DNA of 5,711 nt from Rickettsiales bacterium (GCA_028289305.1 JANQQO010000237.1:1-5711); one strand, 5' to 3'; shown: positions 1 to 5,711, numbered from the stretch's first letter. Made by a program: numbers and translations. The notes: generated by a model from the letters alone, not told the origin.

Positions 1-98
1 GCGAGAACCGGAACGGATCGTAGAATAACTACTTGAGTACCGGAAGCGCAGCAAGTATGTATTTGCAGCAAGCAGAAATGCTTAAGTGGAGTGACTAT
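1..98. other. Upstream flank of recR, no gene supported
   Basis: All three forward frames close early (stops at 21-23, 26-28 and 34-36), so this could hold the last few codons of an upstream gene. In many bacteria ybaB/dnaX precedes recR, but nothing here is long enough to identify. An in-frame TTG at 33 and ATGs at 57 and 78 could extend recR, but they lack a ribosome binding site as good as the one before 99. No convincing promoter was found. Confidence 0.3.
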
Positions 99-692
99 AT
101 GTCCGTAAATAGCGTCGATCGCCTCATCCAACTCTTTGCGCAACTCCCTGGTCTAGGTCCGCGTTCGGCCCGCCGCGCCGTATTACACCTCATCAAACAG
201 CAGGAAAAGCTGATGCTTCCGCTCGCGGCTGCGCTCAAAGATGCCGCGGCCAGCATCACGGTGTGCGAACGCTGCGGCAATATCGACACCACCTCACCCT
301 GCGGCATCTGCAGCAACCCTAAGCGTGATCCCGCCATTATCTGCGTTGTTGAAGAAGTCGCTGATCTCTGGGCGTTTGAGCGCAATAATATCTTTAATGG
401 TACCTATCACGTGTTGGGTGGCACGCTCTCTGCGATTGATGGCATCGGCCCGGATGAGCTGCGTATCGGCGCACTCATCGCCCGTGCCAGCGCTCCGGAG
501 GTGAAGGAGGTCATTATCGCCACTAATGCCACCGTGGATGGCCAAACCACCGCGCATTACATCACCGATCGCTTGCGCGATGCGCAGGTGACAATCACCC
601 AGCTTGCCCAGGGCATCCCCATTGGTGCTGAGCTTGATTATATGGATGAAGGCACTCTAAGCGCCGCCCTCAAATCCCGCAAAGCGGTGTAG
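99..692 (+). CDS. recR: Recombination mediator protein RecR
   Basis: RecR acts in the cytoplasm with RecO (and RecF) to load RecA onto SSB-coated single-stranded DNA during gap repair. The 197-residue product has the full family layout. A helix-hairpin-helix lies near residues 12-30 (LPGLGPRSARR). A four-cysteine zinc finger follows (C56, C59, C68, C71; CERC...CGIC). A Toprim domain spans about 79-175 with the acidic VVEE at 83-86 and ATN at 141-143. The conserved C-terminal block GIPIGAELDYMDEGTL is at 172-187. I chose the ATG at 99 because GGAG (88-91) sits 7 nt upstream and the resulting length matches the usual ~200 residues; an in-frame TTG at 33 would add 22 atypical residues. All arginine codons I checked are CGC/CGT, marking this as resident DNA. 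The gene faces a convergent neighbour 36 nt away and no clear terminator lies between them. Confidence 0.97.
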   Translation: MSVNSVDRLIQLFAQLPGLGPRSARRAVLHLIKQQEKLMLPLAAALKDAAASITVCERCGNIDTTSPCGICSNPKRDPAIICVVEEVADLWAFERNNIFNGTYHVLGGTLSAIDGIGPDELRIGALIARASAPEVKEVIIATNATVDGQTTAHYITDRLRDAQVTITQLAQGIPIGAELDYMDEGTLSAALKSRKAV

Positions 693-728
693 CGGTATAA
701 AAGCTGGCCTGCCTATGTAGCGTTATTA

Positions 729-2282
729 CTACTTGCCCCTAGATTGCTCCCGCGCTTCTTCCGCCACATGCCGCTGCATCCATACCACGCCACCGGCAAT
801 CAGGTGTGCCACTCCTTGCATTCCTTCCTCTGAATGTAAGGCAAGGTTTTTTTCAATCATTTTGCATAATTCTTCTCCACGTTCTTTCAGACGAGCGTGG
901 TATGATTTTTTGTATGCCTCTAAAATAGTTTGCCTCACTTCGTAATAGCCTATATCCGAGCCAATGTGTTTAGTAGCACGATAAAGTTTTTCATCTCCTG
1001 GTAGCTTTATCCCCCTCTTTGCCTCCCTAAGATACTCAGCTATCCCCCTTGGCAAAGCGTCTTGGGTATAAATAGGGTTATTTTTTGTTCCTGTATTTTC
1101 TATTCCAAATACTCCAACAGATATACTGTACCAAAAGTTACTCATCAGAGCCCTTGCAGTGTCTTTATAGTTTTCCATGTCTTCTGGGCGCAAAGTAATG
1201 CAATCGATTTCTACTAAATTTCTTAATCCTTTCGCCACTCGAGCAACGCTATCTTTTTGCCCGGGATCTAAATATTTAAAAGAGGGTAATATCCCCCGAT
1301 CACGATAAAAATGCTTCCGCCCCGGAAGAGTATGAAGCACCATTAATCCAAAGTCATAAATAGCCTCTCTTTTCTTAGGGGCTTCTTCACGTTGAGTTAA
1401 TGCCGCCTTATCAAGCGCAACCAATTCTATATTAGGAATGTTAGGTTGTTCAGTAAGATTTGCTACTGTGCGTATATAAAAATCATATAAATCTTTGGCA
1501 ATAGCAGAGGGGTTTTTGTTACGTAATGGGTCCATCAGTGTATGCACTTTGCGTAGCACTTCATCCATAGGGTGTAGGGAGAGCACTTGATCAAAGAGTT
1601 GTTCCTGCTCTAGTCTTTTTAATTCTTCTCCATTTAGTGTTTTAAGGGGAAAAAATATCGGCTCCATTGAAGAGTGCACTTCTGTTACAAATACAATAGG
1701 CATTCCTGTTTTTGCTATCTCTTCATCATCAGGGTATTTCCCATGACGCTTTTCACACGCCTTACGGCGGAGTGCATTAATCTCTGAGGCTATTTCTGGT
1801 GTAAGTAAATTACGCAACGCCTCTTTATCTTCTTCGTTTATACCCTCCATAGAGGCAATACGCTCTTCAGTTAGATCTAGCTGCATGTAGAAGCGCATTG
1901 CATACATATCTCGGAAAAATCTTGCTACCTCCTTGCCATATATAGGATTCTTTACATTCATAGAGGTAACATGTGCGCCAATTTCGTCGCCAATATGACA
2001 CATAAGTGTGTTACTTCTTTTTTGAACATCGTTTATGTCGACATAATCTGTGGAGATGGTCTGAAAATCTAAATCTCCACTGGGGCGTGGCAGTATGGCG
2101 CTGCCCATTAGCACCAAACCCGCTACTCCACTTTCCTTATAAATCTCCGCTGATTTTCCAGACGTAAGCGCCTCTTCATAAATAGTGAACAGTCTGCTTA
2201 GCAATACTGCCCGCGCAGCCATAAGGGCCGGGTGCGAAACATCCGATAGAGTATTTAATGTTGCCTCATCCAGCATAGCCAT
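729..2282 (-). CDS. Nucleotidyltransferase-fold protein, AbiEii-toxin-like
   Basis: A 517-residue cytosolic protein with no signal peptide or membrane segment. Residues 56-73 (GLVLMGSAILPRPSGDLDF) look like the catalytic heart of the DNA polymerase beta-type nucleotidyltransferase fold: G60-S61, then D70-x-D72 as likely metal ligands. Residues 239-268 (DEVLRKVHTLMD...AKDLYDFY) resemble the conserved AbiEii/AbiGii block, where K245 and D264 would be the matching residues. AbiEii-type toxins transfer nucleotides, and some (the MenT group) target tRNA 3' ends. Here the function is inferred from motifs only. Residues ~300-517 match nothing I recognise and make the protein longer than typical AbiEii proteins (~300 residues). 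No AbiEi-like antitoxin gene is adjacent. Arginine codons include AGA and AGG, unlike recR, which suggests transfer. The ATG at 2282 is the first in-frame start after an in-frame stop; a second ATG lies at 2276. The AGGAGG at 2299-2304 is unusually far (16 nt) upstream. The gene is certain; the family call is moderate. Confidence 0.75.
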   Translation of the reverse strand: MAMLDEATLNTLSDVSHPALMAARAVLLSRLFTIYEEALTSGKSAEIYKESGVAGLVLMGSAILPRPSGDLDFQTISTDYVDINDVQKRSNTLMCHIGDEIGAHVTSMNVKNPIYGKEVARFFRDMYAMRFYMQLDLTEERIASMEGINEEDKEALRNLLTPEIASEINALRRKACEKRHGKYPDDEEIAKTGMPIVFVTEVHSSMEPIFFPLKTLNGEELKRLEQEQLFDQVLSLHPMDEVLRKVHTLMDPLRNKNPSAIAKDLYDFYIRTVANLTEQPNIPNIELVALDKAALTQREEAPKKREAIYDFGLMVLHTLPGRKHFYRDRGILPSFKYLDPGQKDSVARVAKGLRNLVEIDCITLRPEDMENYKDTARALMSNFWYSISVGVFGIENTGTKNNPIYTQDALPRGIAEYLREAKRGIKLPGDEKLYRATKHIGSDIGYYEVRQTILEAYKKSYHARLKERGEELCKMIEKNLALHSEEGMQGVAHLIAGGVVWMQRHVAEEAREQSRGK

Positions 2283-2298
2283 ACCGCATACATACTAA

Positions 2299-2304
2299 CC
2301 TCCT
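2299..2304 (-). promoter_or_regulatory. Strong Shine-Dalgarno, misplaced for the NTase-like gene
   Basis: On the minus strand this reads AGGAGG. It is 16 nt from the ATG at 2282, but only 5 nt from an ATG at 2293-2291 in another frame. That ATG opens a 12-codon ORF (MYAVWLCWMRQH) ending at 2255, inside the main gene. The in-frame stop TAG at 2297-2295 rules out any longer version of the main ORF, and no alternative start codon lies between it and 2282. Either the leader ORF is translated and coupled, or an indel displaced the original start. Confidence 0.6.
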
Positions 2305-2334
2305 CATTAGTATATAAAAAAGAGGTTAATAAAA

Positions 2335-2347
2335 GGTTAACATAACC
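2335..2347. promoter_or_regulatory. Candidate operator, short inverted repeat
   Basis: GGTTA-ACA-TAACC is a perfect 5-bp dyad. It overlaps the transcription start predicted from the minus-strand TATAAT at 2359-2354. A direct repeat AGGTTAA (2323-2329 and 2334-2340) is spaced 11 bp apart, one helical turn, and overlaps it. This is suggestive of repressor binding, but such short dyads are common in AT-rich DNA. Confidence 0.3.
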
Positions 2348-2353
2348 CCAGAA

Positions 2354-2359
2354 ATTATA
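2354..2359 (-). promoter_or_regulatory. Candidate -10 box for the NTase-like gene
   Basis: The minus strand reads a perfect TATAAT, predicting a start near 2347 and a leader of about 65 nt. No good -35 hexamer lies at 16-18 bp spacing (TTATAT is the nearest). The surrounding gap is very AT-rich, so chance matches are likely. Confidence 0.35.
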
Positions 2360-2403
2360 AAAAATATATCGTATAAATATAATCGTACTTTCCCAAAAAT
2401 ACC

Positions 2404-2431
2404 TTGTCATTTACCGCAAGATATCTATACT
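2404..2431 (+). promoter_or_regulatory. Promoter of the tRNA-Arg gene
   Basis: TTGTCA (2404-2409) and TATACT (2426-2431) are separated by 16 bp, and each hexamer matches the sigma-70 consensus at 5 of 6 positions. Transcription would begin near 2438, about 12 nt before the mature tRNA, a normal layout for a single tRNA unit. Confidence 0.7.
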
Positions 2432-2449
2432 CCGCCTTCTTTTTCTAAC

Positions 2450-2526
<77 letters not shown>

Positions 2527-2528
2527 TC

Positions 2529-2562
2529 CGTTAAAAAGCCCCTTTATGGGGCCTTTTTAACG
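2529..2562. terminator. Bidirectional intrinsic terminator
   Basis: The hairpin core pairs GCCCC (2538-2542) with GGGGC (2548-2552) across a TTTAT loop. It is followed by T5 at 2554-2558 and extended by the flanking complement CGTTAAAAA/TTTTTAACG, with one bulged C. The same symmetry gives a U-tract on the minus strand. It can therefore end the tRNA transcript (+) and the gene at 2612-3205 (-), which stops 50 nt away. Confidence 0.85.
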
Positions 2563-2611
2563 AGATTGTGTGCCTGTCGATACGATTTGAAGTTACAGTT
2601 CGATAAGAATC

Positions 2612-3205
2612 TTAGCGGTATAATTCGGGATTTTTTCCCGCAACGTCTACCTCAATAATTTCACACCCTTTAACACAAAGCCCAACAGGCTCTTCTCCTT
2701 GTTGCGGTGTTTTTGCTACCAAAAAAATGTGCGGGGTATGACTAAGGGTGCGGTACGTCCTACCTTCTGCGTTTGCCCTGTGATACTCGTTTATCTGCGC
2801 TTGGGGAAAAGGTGGTGGTGCAGTGTATGCATCAATATCAAAAGGTTTAATCCTAGCTTCTAATGTGGGCCCTGAATCTACACCCAATAACCAATATGCA
2901 TCCAGGCCAGATTCTTTTAGATCTGAAAGCGGAATTTTAAAATATTTTCTGGGGGTTGCCGTAAGGCCAGCCTTCAGTAAGTTTCTATCTACTATTTCAG
3001 GGTGATACAGAGATAAGAATATCAAATCACTATATGTACAATTCAGTTCTTTAAGAGGCCTATTCTCCAGGTTTCTATCACTATATTTTGCTGCGGCAGC
3101 ATTAGCGGCAGCGGGATCAAGTGTACGCAGCGTATTTAAGGAGACTAATTTATCTCCAATCATATTTTTTGGCACCCAGGCCCAACAATATGCTTCTCTG
3201 TCCAT
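2612..3205 (-). CDS. Unrecognised 197-residue cytosolic protein
   Basis: I do not recognise this family. The product has no membrane segment or signal peptide. It starts with an aromatic motif (YCWAWVPKN, residues 6-14), followed by an alanine-rich stretch (residues 31-39) and KYFKIPLSDL at 88-96. A proline run at 130-134 (PPPFP) precedes the C-terminal block CVKGCEIIEVDV at 177-188, which ends near the terminus. I chose the ATG at 3205 because AAGGAA (3215-3220) lies 9 nt upstream. The reading frame stays open to 3304, but that extension would begin inside the 60-bp repeat and encode low-complexity residues. Arginine codons are often AGA/AGG, pointing to acquired DNA. The gene is transcribed away from the XRE regulator, the common arrangement for a regulator and its target, and ends against the tRNA terminator. 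The gene is likely real; no function can be assigned. Confidence 0.75.
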   Translation of the reverse strand: MDREAYCWAWVPKNMIGDKLVSLNTLRTLDPAAANAAAAKYSDRNLENRPLKELNCTYSDLIFLSLYHPEIVDRNLLKAGLTATPRKYFKIPLSDLKESGLDAYWLLGVDSGPTLEARIKPFDIDAYTAPPPFPQAQINEYHRANAEGRTYRTLSHTPHIFLVAKTPQQGEEPVGLCVKGCEIIEVDVAGKNPELYR

Positions 3206-3229
3206 AGGCCTACATTCCTTGTTTCTACG

Positions 3230-3258
3230 AGAATAGTACAATAATGATGGTGCGGCAA
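3230..3258 (-). promoter_or_regulatory. Candidate promoter of the 197-residue gene
   Basis: On the minus strand TTGCCG (3258-3253) and TATTCT (3235-3230) are 17 bp apart, each matching the sigma-70 consensus at 4 of 6 positions. The predicted start near 3223 leaves the ribosome binding site at 3215-3220 almost at the 5' end of the mRNA. The element abuts, but does not include, the 60-bp repeat. Confidence 0.35.
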
Positions 3259-3262
3259 GTTG

Positions 3263-3322
3263 CTCCCACCACACCCACACACAACCACCCCTTTTCCTCG
3301 TCAAAAGAATCCGTATAATGCA
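3263..3322 (+). repeat. 60-bp direct repeat, left copy
   Basis: This matches 4645-4704 at 58 of 60 positions by eye; the differences are C/T at 3275 and G/A at 3307. It consists of a C/A-only tract (about 3265-3291), a T/C-rich centre and a TATAAT box at 3314-3319. Homology stops abruptly at both ends. The two copies lie 1382 bp apart and bracket the XRE gene. They could be a duplication scar, recombination sites or a promoter picked up with an insertion. No integrase or transposase is present. Confidence 0.9.
3314..3319 (+). promoter_or_regulatory. -10 box in the left repeat, facing the XRE gene
   Basis: A perfect TATAAT predicts a start near 3326, about 134 nt before the XRE ATG. It is the same promoter DNA that sits immediately before the channel gene. 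No consensus -35 is visible in the C/A-rich sequence upstream. A second option nearer the gene is an extended -10 (TGC-TTTAAT, 3421-3429), also without a good -35. Confidence 0.45.
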
Positions 3323-3396
3323 GCAAATAGAGCTATTTATCTGTTTTTACAGCATCTTACCTATTTACCCCCTAAAATTTTCTGTTTCTTGCCGCT

Positions 3397-3419
3397 GTTA
3401 AGCTTTTCTTAACTTTTTT
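3397..3419 (+). terminator. Hairpin with T-tract: attenuator or operator
   Basis: GTTAAG-CTTTT-CTTAAC (3397-3413) is a perfect 6-bp stem followed directly by T6 (3414-3419), the form of a weak intrinsic terminator. It lies between the repeat promoter and the XRE start, so it could attenuate the regulator or end a short leader RNA of roughly 90 nt. Its GTTA/TAAC symmetry also fits an operator for the XRE protein. Confidence 0.4.
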
Positions 3420-3459
3420 GTGCTTTAATAGAACAAGTACACATGAAAATAGGGTGTTT

Positions 3460-4617
3460 ATGAGCCAGGAAACGGAAATAAAACAATTAATGCAGAAAAC
3501 AGGCTTTCCTGAGATGTTTAGCACGGCGCGGAGGCGCTGTGGGACGGCTAGCGGGTTCATAAAACTATTGAGTCAACGTGGCTATAAAAAAGGGGCAGTT
3601 ACAAAGGAAAATATATGGGCGATGGAGGCGGGCGAGCTGGTGCCAGATCAAGAAATGGCAAAACGACTTGCCGATTCTTTGTGGTTTTTCAAAAGGGATG
3701 CAAACGAGGATAGCGTTGCAGCCATAAAGGATGATTTTATCAAGAAAGCGGCTGCAGCAGAAGAAGTGGCTAGAGATAATGGTCTTGCCGTACTTATGGA
3801 GAGTGGCGCTTATAAATCAGACGATCTGTTAGATAAGAATTCTGCGGGAAAGTATGTCTGTTCTGGTTTTTTATACAAATTAATCGGTAAGGCCATAGAA
3901 GAACTAAAACAACATAATTCTATAGAGGGCGGAGAAATAGGTGAGGAAGTTCCAGGAAAAAGTTTTAAAGAACCTCTGCTGCTAGCAAGGGAGCTTATCA
4001 TCGCTCGATGGGGTAGTCACCTCCTTTCAGAATATCGGCAAATGAAGGACCAATCATTATTAGGATTCGCAAAATCACTAGAATATGAAGGTGCGTCAGC
4101 AAGGAAGTCGCGCGAAGACGGTAAAAGCGGAGGTTATAAGATACTTGTTGCTTGGGGAACTGGGGAGAGGGTTCTAAATGTCAAAGTAGCGACTGCAGTT
4201 GCAAAGGCACTGGTCAAAGAGAAGGCTATTAAACCTTCAGATGAAGAAGCGGCGATCGATTTCTTCACAGGAAAACTACGTTTTTATGAGAAAGAGCTGG
4301 TTACTAGCTGGGAGGAAGAGGCGTGGTCGGAAAGGGATAACGGTTGGCGAATGCAACAACTGCGCCTTAATCAAGGCTATTCACAAGCAGAGTTTGCTAA
4401 ACAGGTAAGGATTAATAAGCAAGAACTGGCGCAAGCTGAAATATCCGGCGCCATTGATGATGGAAGAACAATGGTCGGATTCATCAAAGCATATGCAATC
4501 CCAGAAGAAGATCAGCAAGAGTTTAGAGAGCGTTTTTCTGCGTCTAAAAGAAGAGATCATAGAGAGTATGACTCGTCTCAAGCATATGGAGATGTGGGAG
4601 GGGAGTGGTATCGTTAA
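3460..4617 (+). CDS. Transcription regulator with three XRE-type HTH modules
   Basis: A 385-residue soluble protein. Its clearest domain is a Cro/CI-type helix-turn-helix at residues 294-360: S308-QAEFAK then ELAQAEISG, the classic helix 2/helix 3 pattern. Two earlier regions follow the same scheme with longer inserts between the helices. Residues 24-92 have GFIK at 32-35 and IWAMEAGE at 52-59; residues 190-270 have GFAK at 202-205 and LVAWGTGE at 229-236. Three such modules would let one chain contact extended or multi-site operators; this is inferred from pattern, and the first two are diverged. The ATG at 3460 follows AGGG (3451-3454) by 5 nt, a weak site. An upstream in-frame TTG at 3418 overlaps the T-tract and is unlikely. 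Arginine codons include AGA/AGG, unlike the downstream channel gene. It is divergent from the 197-residue gene and flanked by the 60-bp repeats. The C-terminal tail (361-385) is charged and probably disordered. Confidence 0.8.
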   Translation: MSQETEIKQLMQKTGFPEMFSTARRRCGTASGFIKLLSQRGYKKGAVTKENIWAMEAGELVPDQEMAKRLADSLWFFKRDANEDSVAAIKDDFIKKAAAAEEVARDNGLAVLMESGAYKSDDLLDKNSAGKYVCSGFLYKLIGKAIEELKQHNSIEGGEIGEEVPGKSFKEPLLLARELIIARWGSHLLSEYRQMKDQSLLGFAKSLEYEGASARKSREDGKSGGYKILVAWGTGERVLNVKVATAVAKALVKEKAIKPSDEEAAIDFFTGKLRFYEKELVTSWEEEAWSERDNGWRMQQLRLNQGYSQAEFAKQVRINKQELAQAEISGAIDDGRTMVGFIKAYAIPEEDQQEFRERFSASKRRDHREYDSSQAYGDVGGEWYR

Positions 4618-4644
4618 GCATAAAACAGCGCGCCATCATACCAC

Positions 4645-4704
4645 CTCCCACCACACTCACACACAACCACCCCTTTTCCTCGTCAAAAAAATCCGTATAA
4701 TGCA
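4645..4704 (+). repeat. 60-bp direct repeat, right copy
   Basis: This is the partner of 3263-3322 (offset 1382). It starts 28 nt after the XRE stop codon and ends 5 nt before the channel ATG, carrying that gene's -10 box. It marks the border between the AT-rich cargo and the GC-rich channel operon, so this copy may be the ancestral one, belonging to the channel. Confidence 0.9.
4696..4701 (+). promoter_or_regulatory. -10 box for a leaderless channel mRNA
   Basis: A perfect TATAAT ends 8 nt before the channel ATG (4710). The predicted start at 4708-4710 would coincide with the start codon, and no Shine-Dalgarno sequence lies upstream, so translation is probably leaderless. No convincing -35 is seen at 16-18 bp. 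Confidence 0.65.
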
Positions 4705-4709
4705 TTATC

Positions 4710-5378
4710 ATGCCTGCTCAAGCGCTCACCTCTCGGCATTATTATCTCGGCCTCCTCGCCAGTCTCATCGCCGTGTTTGGCATCGCACCGTTTTTTGATA
4801 AGGGCACGCTGGTCAACCAGCTGCTTAATGCCTCCTTCATCGTCACGCTGCTTTTCTCTGTGCTCGTCATTAGCCACAGCAAAAAATTCGTCATTGTTGC
4901 ATCCATTCTGGCGATACCGTTCTTTCTAGAAAATCTTCAGCTTCTCTTCGGCTATGATATTGTGATCAGCACCAGCACTATGGCGCTATGTGGCACCGCC
5001 TTCGTGCTAATCGTCATCATCACCATGCTGCGCGATATGTTCACCTCCACCACCGTGGATTTACCGCTCATCATCGGCGCCGTCTCACTCTATTTCCTGC
5101 TTGGGATGCTCTGGGGACTGATCTATCTGGCGATCAGCCAATTCTTCCCCGGCTCGTTCCATTTTGACTTTGTCCACACGCCGCAGATGAAAGACCAAGC
5201 TGGCATGTTCATGTATTACAGCATCGTTACCCTCACCACGCTCGGCTATGGCGATATAATCCCATTATCACCGCCCGCCCGCGCCATGGCCTCCATGGAA
5301 GCCATCGCGGGCCAGATCTACCTCACCGTCCTCGTCGCCCGCTTTGTCGGCATGCACATCGCCCAAGGGAAACAGTGA
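4710..5378 (+). CDS. Potassium-channel-like membrane protein
   Basis: A 222-residue inner-membrane protein of the ion channel (Ion_trans_2) type. The signature is the K+ selectivity filter TTLGYGD at residues 176-182, preceded by a pore helix (about 165-177) and followed by an inner helix (about 193-214). The outer pore helix spans about 118-143. Four more hydrophobic segments lie before it (roughly 11-28, 38-55, 60-79 and 91-108). The total is therefore six membrane passes, but no segment carries the regular arginine/lysine spacing of a voltage sensor. No cytoplasmic RCK/TrkA domain follows; the chain ends 8 residues after the last helix. It would pass K+ across the membrane as a tetramer, with unknown gating. 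The start is set by the TATAAT box 8 nt upstream, and no earlier in-frame start is better supported. Its four arginine codons are CGC or CGG, so it looks resident. It overlaps the next gene by 4 nt, forming an operon. Confidence 0.9.
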   Translation: MPAQALTSRHYYLGLLASLIAVFGIAPFFDKGTLVNQLLNASFIVTLLFSVLVISHSKKFVIVASILAIPFFLENLQLLFGYDIVISTSTMALCGTAFVLIVIITMLRDMFTSTTVDLPLIIGAVSLYFLLGMLWGLIYLAISQFFPGSFHFDFVHTPQMKDQAGMFMYYSIVTLTTLGYGDIIPLSPPARAMASMEAIAGQIYLTVLVARFVGMHIAQGKQ

Positions 5379-5711
5379 GCTTACCTAAAAAACATCACCG
5401 CATCGGCTGGCAGGGCTTCCGCCCAGATCCAGATAAATACACCACCTATACCGTGGTGATCGCGGCGGTGAATATATTCCTGCTCATTCTCGCGCTGGAT
5501 ACAGTGCTAGAGATTGGTAAGAGTGGTGAGGCATCGGTAAAACAAAGCCCGCCTGCCGCAGTATTCTATATAAAATGTGCGGTGGTGATGATCTCTTCTG
5601 CTATAACTGCCGCCCTCATTCAATATAAAGACTTGAGCGCCCGCTGGGGTGCACGTGCTATCGCCTGCGGCCTGCCATTCTTCCTGGCCAGTTTAATGGT
5701 GGTGAACGCGG
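5375..5711 (+). CDS. Membrane protein, 3' end beyond the window
   Basis: An open frame of 112 codons without a stop, starting at GTG 5375 within the channel stop (GTGA overlap). AAGGGA at 5365-5370 serves as ribosome binding site 4 nt upstream. The first ~24 residues are polar and basic (KKHHR at 5-9), so the N-terminus is probably cytoplasmic. Three hydrophobic segments follow at about 25-45, 63-82 and 93-111. I do not recognise the family. The coupled start implies co-expression, and possibly stoichiometric partnership, with the channel. The sequence is cut by the window end, so total length and any C-terminal domain are unknown. Confidence 0.75.
   Translation, partial: MSLPKKHHRIGWQGFRPDPDKYTTYTVVIAAVNIFLLILALDTVLEIGKSGEASVKQSPPAAVFYIKCAVVMISSAITAALIQYKDLSARWGARAIACGLPFFLASLMVVNA

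Noticed and set aside
33..62. TTGAGT, 17 bp, TATGTA before recR as a promoter
   Set aside because: The -10 hexamer matches the consensus at only three positions. recR is usually co-transcribed with upstream genes lying outside this window.
3265..3291. C/A tract as a CRISPR-like or telomere-like simple repeat
   Set aside because: The unit is irregular, there are only two distant copies and no spacer pattern. It is better treated as part of the 60-bp repeat.
3206..3304. N-terminal extension of the 197-residue protein to 3304
   Set aside because: It would start within the 60-bp repeat and encode low-complexity residues, whereas the ATG at 3205 has a good ribosome binding site.
3443..3463. Six-codon leader MKIGCL whose TGA overlaps the XRE ATG
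   Set aside because: It has no ribosome binding site, and such tiny ORFs are common by chance.
4454..4798. Forward open frame of 114 codons spanning the XRE end, the repeat and the channel start
   Set aside because: It shadows two well-supported genes in another frame, crosses the repeat and shows no recognisable protein.

Overview
The window is a chromosomal segment from a Gram-negative bacterium, most likely an alphaproteobacterium. That guess rests on the style of RecR (its C-terminal LDYMDEGTLSAAL region) and on a GC-rich, CGC/CGT-preferring codon habit in the flanking genes; it cannot be proved from this window. It alternates between housekeeping DNA (recR, a tRNA-Arg gene, a potassium-channel-like gene and a downstream membrane gene) and more AT-rich DNA whose genes use AGA and AGG for arginine, the usual look of acquired cargo.

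Layout: recR (99-692, +) meets a convergent 517-codon gene (729-2282, -). Its protein shows a nucleotidyltransferase signature (GS...DLD) and a downstream KDLYD block like AbiEii-type toxins. An AT-rich regulatory gap (2283-2449) separates it from a tRNA-Arg(ACG) gene (2450-2526) with a clear promoter and a bidirectional terminator (2529-2562). Beyond the tRNA is an unrecognised 197-codon gene (2612-3205, -), then a regulatory gap (3206-3459) and a 385-codon regulator (3460-4617, +) that appears to carry three XRE-type helix-turn-helix modules. A two-pore-helix-type K+ channel gene (4710-5378, +) and an overlapping membrane-protein gene (5375 to beyond the window end, +) close the window.

The most striking structure is a 60-bp direct repeat (3263-3322 and 4645-4704, 58/60 identical by eye) flanking the XRE regulator gene. 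Each copy ends in a TATAAT box. The right-hand copy places that box 8 nt before the channel ATG, so the channel is probably made from a leaderless mRNA. The left-hand copy places the same box upstream of the XRE gene. The simplest reading is that a 1382-bp unit (one repeat plus the XRE gene) was inserted or duplicated at the channel promoter, so the regulator and the channel now start from near-identical promoter DNA.

How the parts might cooperate is inference. The XRE protein may control its divergent 197-aa neighbour and itself, and perhaps the channel promoter. The nucleotidyltransferase-like gene may be a defence or toxin-type module. No integrase, transposase, CRISPR array or rRNA is visible. 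The longest stretch without a gene is about 254 bases (3206-3459) and is described below.
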